Part shown: piece after piece, positions 1 through 5,074 of the stretch
How the letters are laid out: each line of letters opens with the position of its first letter
Position numbering within the stretch: the first letter of the stretch is position 1
Assembly: GCA_003661125.1 (NCBI GenBank)
Contig: QMVO01000037.1
Span: 1-10,509, forward strand
DNA: 10,509 bases
Direction: 5' to 3'
DNA from: Methanosarcinales archaeon
Lineage (GTDB): Archaea > Halobacteriota > Syntropharchaeia > Alkanophagales > Methanospirareceae
Notes under the pieces: generated by a model
The model's input: only the letters and a program-made list of their open reading frames with translations
The model's database searches: none
What the model was told of the DNA's origin: nothing
Position numbers and translations under genes: made by a program

Positions 1-64
1 ATAAATATTAATTAAGTGACGGAAGGGAAAAAGCAGGGACTGTAAATTTCTTCTTTGCGTCACT
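1..64 (+). promoter_or_regulatory. AT-rich promoter-like start and leader hairpin upstream of the TRAM gene
   Basis: Positions 1-10 are AT-rich and resemble an archaeal TATA element. Just downstream, AGTGACG (15-21) is the exact reverse complement of CGTCACT (58-64). The arms extend inward through an imperfect stem (about 23-28 against 51-56) that needs two G-U pairs, and a small GCAG/CTGT hairpin could sit in the loop (33-43). This could be a 5' leader structure of the TRAM mRNA, or the tail of an RNA or transcript that begins outside the window. The pairing is seen directly; the role is a guess. Confidence 0.3.
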
Positions 65-104
65 AAATAAGGGAATCGGTGAGGTAAAAAGCGAAAGAAA
101 AAAA

Positions 105-109
105 GGAGG
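105..109 (+). promoter_or_regulatory. Shine-Dalgarno site of the TRAM gene
   Basis: A full GGAGG (with a following T) lies 4 nt before the GTG at 114 and 13 nt before the in-frame ATG at 123. Neither spacing is ideal, so the start of the TRAM protein stays ambiguous between these two codons. Confidence 0.6.
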
Positions 110-113
110 TTTT

Positions 114-341
114 GTGAGTTATATGAGATATAGTGGAGAAAGGAGGGAAGTAAGTTCTCCTATAAATGTTGGGGATACGTACGACGTAAAAATAGAGGAC
201 GTGGGGAGAGAAGGAGATGGAATAGCACGGATAGAAGGTTTTGTGGTCTTTGTGCCCGGCACAAAAAAAGGAGATAATGTGAAGATAAGGGTAACGAAGA
301 TATCGAGGAGAGTAGGATTCGCAGAAGTAGTTACGGAATGA
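114..341 (+). CDS. Small single-domain TRAM protein (RNA-binding)
   Basis: This is a 75-residue protein. Residues about 15-75 form one TRAM domain, the OB-like beta-barrel also found in TrmA/RumA- and MiaB-type RNA-modifying enzymes. The diagnostic pattern is visible: V-x-I-E-D-V-G-R-E-G-D-G-I-A-R, then GFVVFVPGT, then GD-x-V-K-I-R-V-T-K and a final FAEVV. Stand-alone TRAM proteins of this size are common in euryarchaea, often in several copies, and have been proposed to act as RNA chaperones comparable to bacterial cold-shock proteins. There is no catalytic domain here. The GTG at 114 gives 75 residues and the ATG at 123 gives 72; the Shine-Dalgarno spacing does not decide between them. The gene converges with the alcohol dehydrogenase and is separated from it by 67 nt with a T-rich terminator. 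Family assignment is firm; cellular role is inferred. Confidence 0.92.
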   Translation: MSYMRYSGERREVSSPINVGDTYDVKIEDVGREGDGIARIEGFVVFVPGTKKGDNVKIRVTKISRRVGFAEVVTE

Positions 342-382
342 GAGTCCTCATGCTTCCAATATGAATCTCTAAACAGCTTTCC

Positions 383-396
383 TTTTTTTATTTTTT
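383..396 (+). terminator. T-rich archaeal terminator after the TRAM gene
   Basis: A T7-A-T6 run lies 42 nt past the TRAM stop codon, in the short convergent gap before the alcohol dehydrogenase end. Archaeal RNA polymerase terminates at T-tracts without needing a hairpin, and no strong stem precedes this one. I see no matching T-tract on the minus strand for the alcohol dehydrogenase transcript. Confidence 0.5.
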
Positions 397-408
397 ACGC
401 CCAATTTC

Positions 409-1566
409 TCAATCACCTGACCACATTCGCTCAAACATTTTTACCGCATCTTCATACTCTATTTTACGTGGGTTTCGTGCCAAGTACCCCTTTTCCTTTG
501 ACATAGCGTCGGCTAAATCCGGTAAATCCTCTTTTGGCACGTCCAAATCAACAAGCCGGGTCGGCAGGTCTAACTTTTCAAGCATGTTCTTAACACATGC
601 AACAGCTTTCGTTGCTGCTTCTTCATCCGTCATCCCGGAAATATCTTCCCCCATTTCTCGTGCTACTTTCGCCAACTTCTCCCTAGCTTCGCTTTTAACA
701 GCATTATACTCCATCATATAAGGTAGAGCAAGGGCAGCCGATACACCATGAGGGATTTTATACTTCGCTCCGAAGGTATGTGCTGCTGCATGACCAGCAA
801 TGACGCCCGCATTCCCAAATGCCAATCCTGCCAGCAGTGCTGCTAACGCCATTTTTAAACGAGCATCAAGGTTATCACCATGTGAAAAAGCCTCTTCCAA
901 ATTATTTGCAATCTTCCTTATGGCTTCCAGTGCAAAAGAATCGGTCAGCGGGTTTGAACCTGTGGATAAAAACGCCTCAATTGCATGGCTCAGAGCATCC
1001 ATACCTGTGGAAGCCGTTACCTTTGGTGGCATTGTAGCGGTAAACGTTGGGTCAATCAAAACAACATCTGCGAGATTATAAGGGCTTGCTATCGCCTTTT
1101 TCTTCTCTCCCACAATTAGGAGTGCGAATGGAGTTGCTTCCGCACCTGTCCCCGCAGTTGTTGGAATTAAAATTTTCGGTACACTTGGGTTCGCAATCTT
1201 GTTCGCACCCAAAAAATCGCCCACACCTTGCTCCGGGTTCGATGCTGCCGCAGATGCTACTTTTGCCATATCCATCACACTTCCTCCCCCAACACCTACA
1301 ATCAGGTCGTACTTCGCTCCTCTTGCAGCCTCGGCAACTGTCTCCGCAGCCGCTAAGGTCGGCTCTGGCTCAATCTGATCTAAAATGTCCACTTCAATAA
1401 CTTCCTTCAGGGGCTTTTCTATTTTTTCAAGCAACCCTGTCTTTTCCATCATCGCATCAGTAATCACAAGTGCTTTCTTCGCTCCCAATCCTTTCGCCTC
1501 TGCCCCTATCTTTTCCTCTATTCCTACACCAAAAACCACTCGATTGGGCAACTGAACTGTAAACAT
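409..1566 (-). CDS. Iron-containing (group III) alcohol dehydrogenase
   Basis: This protein belongs to the Fe-ADH family (PF00465), which interconverts alcohols and aldehydes or ketones using NAD(P)(H). The length of 385 residues is normal for the family. Numbered from the ATG, the nucleotide-binding GGGSVMD motif is at 93-99 and PTTAGTGAE at 135-143. The four expected metal ligands are all present: D190 and H194 in GMDALSHAIEA, H259 in AGHAAAH, and H273 in IPHG. Asp37 in VITD aligns with the residue that favours NAD over NADP in FucO-type enzymes, so NAD(H) is the likely cofactor (inference). An upstream in-frame GTG at 1575 would add three residues, but it lies inside the probable Shine-Dalgarno sequence, so ATG at 1566 is preferred. 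It follows gatB on the same strand with a gap of about 25 nt and is probably co-transcribed. The physiological substrate cannot be read from the sequence. Confidence 0.93.
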   Translation of the reverse strand: MFTVQLPNRVVFGVGIEEKIGAEAKGLGAKKALVITDAMMEKTGLLEKIEKPLKEVIEVDILDQIEPEPTLAAAETVAEAARGAKYDLIVGVGGGSVMDMAKVASAAASNPEQGVGDFLGANKIANPSVPKILIPTTAGTGAEATPFALLIVGEKKKAIASPYNLADVVLIDPTFTATMPPKVTASTGMDALSHAIEAFLSTGSNPLTDSFALEAIRKIANNLEEAFSHGDNLDARLKMALAALLAGLAFGNAGVIAGHAAAHTFGAKYKIPHGVSAALALPYMMEYNAVKSEAREKLAKVAREMGEDISGMTDEEAATKAVACVKNMLEKLDLPTRLVDLDVPKEDLPDLADAMSKEKGYLARNPRKIEYEDAVKMFERMWSGD

Positions 1567-1572
1567 TTTTAC

Positions 1573-1577
1573 CACCT
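1573..1577 (-). promoter_or_regulatory. Shine-Dalgarno site that decides the alcohol dehydrogenase start
   Basis: On the minus strand these bases read AGGTG, matching the archaeal 16S tail, and sit 6 nt before the ATG at 1566. The site overlaps the alternative GTG start at 1575, which makes that codon an unlikely initiator. Confidence 0.6.
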
Positions 1578-1591
1578 ATGAATAATATCCA

Positions 1592-3043
1592 TTATCCTTT
1601 AAATATTTTCACTCTTATCATCCGATGAACCTCTTGGGGGGTGGCTCTGCCTCTTGTTTTTTTCATCACCTGCCCAACGAGGAAATTCAACGCTTCTTTT
1701 TTACCTGCTCTATAATCATCAACAGCAACTTTATTCTCCTCTATCACCTCCAATACCGCCTTTTCCATCTCTGCCGAACCTATACTTGCCAATCCTTTTC
1801 TCTCTATTATCTCATCAGGCTTACCTCCTCGGTCGAGCATCTCCCTTATTATTTCCGTCGCTCCTCGCTCTGTAATCACGCCGTTCTTCAAATGATTTAA
1901 TATTGCGACGAAGTCATCAGCAGAAATCCTCTTTGATGCTTCGTGCATTGAAATAGCGCGATAATTTAGCTCTCCCTTTAGAACATCCGCCACCCATGTA
2001 GCACCTAACCTTGCATCCGTCTTTGATGCCACCGCTTCGTAAAAATTCGCTATGTTTATGTCAAAAGTAAGCGCATTCGCATGCTCCATCGTTATAGAAT
2101 ACTGTGCGATGAATCGCCTTTTCTTTTCGTCCGGAAGTTCTGGTATCTCCTTCCTTATCTCTTCCACCAGGTCAGAAATACGAATAGGCACAAGGTCTGG
2201 TTCCGGGAAGTATCTGTAATCCTGCTCAAATTCTTTCGTCCGCATAGAAAGCGTTATGCCGCGCACTTCGTCATAATGCCTCGTCTCCTGCTTTACTTCG
2301 AGACCGCGGCGCAATAAATTCTTTTGCCTCGTTATTTCAAAAGATAAAGCGCGTTCCACTCCTTTATAAGAAGAAATATTCTTTACTTCTGCTCTCTCTC
2401 CCCCTCCCACTGATATATTCGCATCAACCCGCATTGCTCCTTCCAGATCGCCCTCAAACACTCCTAAATATTCTAATATGCTCCTCAGTTTACCTAAAAA
2501 TATACGCGCCTCTTTTGGTGATCTCAAGTCAGGCTCGGTCACTATCTCCACTAAGGGTATTCCCGACCTGTTATAATCGACCAGAGAATATTTCGCAGTA
2601 TCTATCGTCCCATTGTAAACCAACCTACCAGGATCTTCCTCCATGTGCACCCTTCTTATCCTTATCTCTCTCCCTTTTCCACCACCGTTACCTGCACTCT
2701 CTATTCTCACAAGCCCATTCAAGGCAATAGGGAAATCATATTGCGTAATCTGGAAACCCTTTGGAAGATCGGGATAGTAATAATTCTTCCGATAGAAGAT
2801 TATTTCAGGTTGCACTTCACAACCCAATGCCAGTGCCACTTTTATGCCATATCTTATTGCTTGCCCATTCACCACAGGCAGAGCACCTGGTAAGCCCAGG
2901 CAGGTTGCGCACACACGCGTGTTTGGCTCGGAATTGTGATAGTCAGTAGAGCAGGGACAGAATAATTTCGACTTCGTAAGTAGTTGTGCATGGCATTCTA
3001 AGCCTATTTTCACACCATTCGTATTTGTATTTTTGCTTTTCAT
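1592..3043 (-). CDS. gatB: Asp-tRNA(Asn)/Glu-tRNA(Gln) amidotransferase subunit B
   Basis: GatB binds the mischarged Asp-tRNA(Asn) or Glu-tRNA(Gln). In GatCAB it activates the side chain and transamidates it with ammonia supplied by GatA. At 483 residues this is full length. The N-terminal catalytic cradle begins with GLECHAQL (14-21). A probable zinc site is formed by Cys29, Cys31, Cys45 and Cys48. The HMEEDPGR motif (133-140) and the family signature DYNRSGIPLVEIVTEPD (156-172) follow. The C-terminal helical GatB/YqeY tRNA-binding domain covers roughly 325-480. GatA and GatC are not adjacent, which is common in archaea. The ATG at 3043 has almost no leader and no clear Shine-Dalgarno site, fitting a leaderless or short-leader transcript from the divergent region shared with rps19e. 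The alcohol dehydrogenase gene lies directly downstream. Confidence 0.97.
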   Translation of the reverse strand: MKSKNTNTNGVKIGLECHAQLLTKSKLFCPCSTDYHNSEPNTRVCATCLGLPGALPVVNGQAIRYGIKVALALGCEVQPEIIFYRKNYYYPDLPKGFQITQYDFPIALNGLVRIESAGNGGGKGREIRIRRVHMEEDPGRLVYNGTIDTAKYSLVDYNRSGIPLVEIVTEPDLRSPKEARIFLGKLRSILEYLGVFEGDLEGAMRVDANISVGGGERAEVKNISSYKGVERALSFEITRQKNLLRRGLEVKQETRHYDEVRGITLSMRTKEFEQDYRYFPEPDLVPIRISDLVEEIRKEIPELPDEKKRRFIAQYSITMEHANALTFDINIANFYEAVASKTDARLGATWVADVLKGELNYRAISMHEASKRISADDFVAILNHLKNGVITERGATEIIREMLDRGGKPDEIIERKGLASIGSAEMEKAVLEVIEENKVAVDDYRAGKKEALNFLVGQVMKKTRGRATPQEVHRMIRVKIFKG

Positions 3044-3107
3044 ACCCTAAAAATTTATTTTTTTATTCCATAAGTTTTTTTATCCCTGAGGGAATAGAGA
3101 ATATAAA
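3044..3107. promoter_or_regulatory. Divergent promoter region between gatB and rps19e
   Basis: These 64 nt must drive both directions. On the plus strand a T7-A-T run (3074-3082) ends about 25 nt before the rps19e ATG, where a TATA element for a near-leaderless transcript would be expected. On the minus strand an A-rich stretch lies about 13-24 nt before the gatB ATG. Neither gene has a convincing Shine-Dalgarno site, which supports short leaders. An 11-nt palindrome, TCCCTGAGGGA (3083-3093), sits between the plus-strand TATA candidate and the rps19e start and might be an operator. The promoters are inferred from position and composition only. Confidence 0.4.
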
Positions 3108-3551
3108 ATGACAACAGTATACGATGTGCCGCCAGGTGAACTGGTGAAGTTAACAGCGGAAAAATTGAAAAGGAACAAGGCTATCCGGATGCCAAAGTGG
3201 GCTATGGATGTAAAAAAAGGAGCAAGCAAAGAACTACCACCGCAGGATACAGACTGGTGGTGGGTGAGGTGTGCATCTGTGCTCCGGCAAATATACATTA
3301 ATGGACCGGTCGGGGTGTCGAGGCTGCGCACGTATTACGGTGGTAGAATCCGAAGGGGGGCAAAGCCTGAGAGGTTCAAAAAAGCTTCAGGAAAGATAAT
3401 AAGAGCGGTGCTTTTGCAATTAGAGCAGGCAGGGTATGTAATTAAACCGGAAAAGGGGAAAAAGGGGCGGATGATATCGCCGAAAGGGCAATCTCTCCTC
3501 GATGACACCGCGCATGAAATAAAGAAATCAGGTATTAAAAATGGCAAGTGA
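3108..3551 (+). CDS. rps19e: Small-subunit ribosomal protein eS19
   Basis: S19e (eS19) is a ribosomal protein found in archaea and eukaryotes but not bacteria; in eukaryotes it is needed for 40S maturation. The 147-residue length is typical. Recognisable family blocks are YDVPPGELV near the start, PPQDTDWWWVRCAS (45-58), GVSRLRTYYGGR (69-80), a basic segment with KPERFKKASG (86-95), the helix LLQLEQAGYV (102-111) and the terminal GRMISPKGQSLLD. It is the clearest archaeal marker in the window. The ATG at 3108 has no good Shine-Dalgarno site. The last 11 nt overlap the following PDCD5 gene, implying translational coupling, and the pair is a conserved archaeal gene couple. Confidence 0.98.
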   Translation: MTTVYDVPPGELVKLTAEKLKRNKAIRMPKWAMDVKKGASKELPPQDTDWWWVRCASVLRQIYINGPVGVSRLRTYYGGRIRRGAKPERFKKASGKIIRAVLLQLEQAGYVIKPEKGKKGRMISPKGQSLLDDTAHEIKKSGIKNGK

Positions 3552-3873
3552 AGAAGAATTAGAGGAAATAAGGAAGAGAAAGTATGAGCAGATGCTCCAA
3601 GCACAAGCAGGTGCTGTAGAAGAGGAAGAGAGAAGGAAAGGGTTAGAAGAGGCGAAGAGAAATATTATCAGGCAGATTCTCACTTCAGAAGCAAGGGAGA
3701 GACTAAATAACATAAGAATGGCAAAGCCTGAATTTGCAGATCTGTTAGAGAACCAGCTGATAGCATTAGCGCAAAGTGGAAGGATAAAAAGTATGATAAA
3801 CGATGTCCAGCTAAAGGAAATTCTGCGTCAGATAATGCCGAAGAAGCGTGAGATTTCTATAAGAAGAGTATAA
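3541..3873 (+). CDS. PDCD5-family DNA-binding protein
   Basis: This is a 110-residue member of the PDCD5 family (PF01984), shared by archaea and eukaryotes; archaeal members such as MTH1615 are small helical, double-stranded-DNA-binding proteins. The charged flexible N-terminal helix (about 1-35) is followed by the helical core. The core includes ILTSEARERLNNIRMAKPE (46-64), LLENQLIALAQSGRI (68-82), and the C-terminal LKEILRQIMPKKREISIRR (91-109). These blocks are near-diagnostic. The ATG at 3541 overlaps the rps19e stop by 11 nt in a different frame, so the two are probably translated together. The genes that usually follow this pair in euryarchaea (L39e, L31e, eIF6) are absent here and a chaperone cluster begins 22 nt downstream. 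The biological role of the family in archaea is not settled. Confidence 0.95.
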   Translation: MASEEELEEIRKRKYEQMLQAQAGAVEEEERRKGLEEAKRNIIRQILTSEARERLNNIRMAKPEFADLLENQLIALAQSGRIKSMINDVQLKEILRQIMPKKREISIRRV

Positions 3874-3895
3874 TGCTAATAGCCCTAAACGAGAA

Positions 3896-5047
3896 ATGGA
3901 TGGTGAAAGGGAAGCAGATGAAATAGTTGTAGTTCCGAAGAAGGAACTGGAAGAAAAAGAAGAATTAATAAAATCCTTAGAGGCTAAAGCCCGGAAGATG
4001 AAATCCGACTTCTCGAGATATAAAGAGCAAATTGAAGATAAGGAGGAGGTAATACGAAGAAAAGCATATAGCGAATTGGCAAACCGATTGCTTAGCGTTG
4101 CTGATACGCTCGACCGGGCTATGGATAGCCAAGAGACAGACGGAGGTTGTGAGGTGGTAGAAAAGATGTTGGAAGGGACGAGAAGCAATCTGGGGATGAC
4201 TTATAATCAGTTGCTAAACGCAATAGGAGTAACACCAATCGTGCCATTACCGGGAGAAAGGTTCGATGATGAATTACATACCGCAATAGAAACCACACCG
4301 AACAGTTTTCTTCCTGATAAAGCCGTTGTTTCTCTGGTGAGAAAGGGGTATATGCTAAACGGCGAGCTAATTAGACCTGCTGAGGTGGTTATCTCTAAAG
4401 GCGGTGAACCTGGAGAAGAAGAGATAAAGACCGAAACGACACCTGATACCATTTTATCAAAATTTATACGCAGGGTCGAGTCAAGGTTGTTCAAACGAAA
4501 GTTTAAGGAATTGAAAGAGAGAGAGCAGGAATTGAGCAAAAACGAGGAAATGCTCCGAAACTCGGTTAAAGAACTTGATGCACGCGAGGAAGAGATTAAA
4601 AAGAGGATGGAAGAATGGACGGCGAGAAAAGAAGCTGAGGAGTCAAGAATTCGCGAATTGGAGCAGCGTAAAGAGGTTCTGACTGCCGAACTTGAAGAGT
4701 CAAAAAGACAATTAAGCATCATTCATGAACATTTGAAAGCGCTGGATGCCAAAAAAGACAAAATGATTATTGAGAGCATTGCGTTGAATAGATATAATAA
4801 AGAGCTGTTAGCAGAGAAAGAGAAACTATTGAATGCGATAGAAGAAATGGAGAGAACAAAGGAATCGGTAAATGCAGAGTTGCGAGAGTTGGAAGAAAGA
4901 AAAGCGAGGAGCATTGAAGAATTATTTAAAGTAGAAGAAGAACTGGAAAAGACAAAGGAATTGTTAAATGCAGAGCTAAGGAAGAAGGAGGGAAGAGAAG
5001 AAAAACGGAAGGAGTCTTCTCTGATGGAGCTTGAAATGCTTTGTTAG
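3896..5047 (+). CDS. grpE: GrpE-like nucleotide exchange factor with long C-terminal coiled coil
   Basis: GrpE releases ADP from DnaK. Residues 1-170 carry the whole GrpE fold: a long charged N-terminal helix (about 15-60), ANRLLSVADTLDRAM (62-76), IGVTPIVPLPGERFDDELH (110-128), and the beta domain ending VRKGYMLNGELIRPAEVVIS (148-167). Ordinary GrpE proteins stop here at about 160-200 residues. This one continues for more than 200: a short linker, a basic amphipathic stretch (about 186-203), and then Glu/Lys/Leu-rich heptad-like coiled coil to residue 380, ending in Cys383. A 32-residue repeat lies inside the coil (316-330 and 348-362). The frame is open and continuous, so this is a true fusion or extension. 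Start at ATG 3896 lacks a strong Shine-Dalgarno site. It lies 27 nt before the dnaK-like gene and is probably one transcript with it. The coil likely mediates oligomerisation or anchoring (inference). Confidence 0.9.
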   Translation: MDGEREADEIVVVPKKELEEKEELIKSLEAKARKMKSDFSRYKEQIEDKEEVIRRKAYSELANRLLSVADTLDRAMDSQETDGGCEVVEKMLEGTRSNLGMTYNQLLNAIGVTPIVPLPGERFDDELHTAIETTPNSFLPDKAVVSLVRKGYMLNGELIRPAEVVISKGGEPGEEEIKTETTPDTILSKFIRRVESRLFKRKFKELKEREQELSKNEEMLRNSVKELDAREEEIKKRMEEWTARKEAEESRIRELEQRKEVLTAELEESKRQLSIIHEHLKALDAKKDKMIIESIALNRYNKELLAEKEKLLNAIEEMERTKESVNAELRELEERKARSIEELFKVEEELEKTKELLNAELRKKEGREEKRKESSLMELEMLC

Positions 5048-5063
5048 TATTGGAATGGAAATA

Positions 5064-5068
5064 GGAGG
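5064..5068 (+). promoter_or_regulatory. Strong Shine-Dalgarno site of the dnaK-like gene
   Basis: GGAGG with 6 nt spacing to the ATG at 5075 is the best ribosome binding site in the chaperone cluster. It suggests that the Hsp70 is translated efficiently and independently of the upstream grpE-like gene. Confidence 0.75.
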
Positions 5069-5074
5069 CAAGAA

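Noticed and set aside
1047..1400. Plus-strand open frames opposite the alcohol dehydrogenase and gatB genes
   Set aside because: They lie wholly inside firmly identified genes on the other strand, have atypical composition, and resemble no known family.
1567..1575. GTG at 1575 as the alcohol dehydrogenase start
   Set aside because: It falls inside the AGGTG Shine-Dalgarno site that is well spaced for the ATG at 1566.
3083..3093. Palindrome TCCCTGAGGGA as a confirmed operator
   Set aside because: Only 11 nt, single copy and not extended by flanking symmetry; kept only as a note in the promoter region.
3811..4188. Minus-strand open frames opposite the GrpE-like gene (also 4207-4722 and 4723-4914)
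   Set aside because: Ser/Leu/Phe-rich translations that are the expected antisense shadow of Glu/Lys-rich coding sequence; no family features and no ribosome binding sites.
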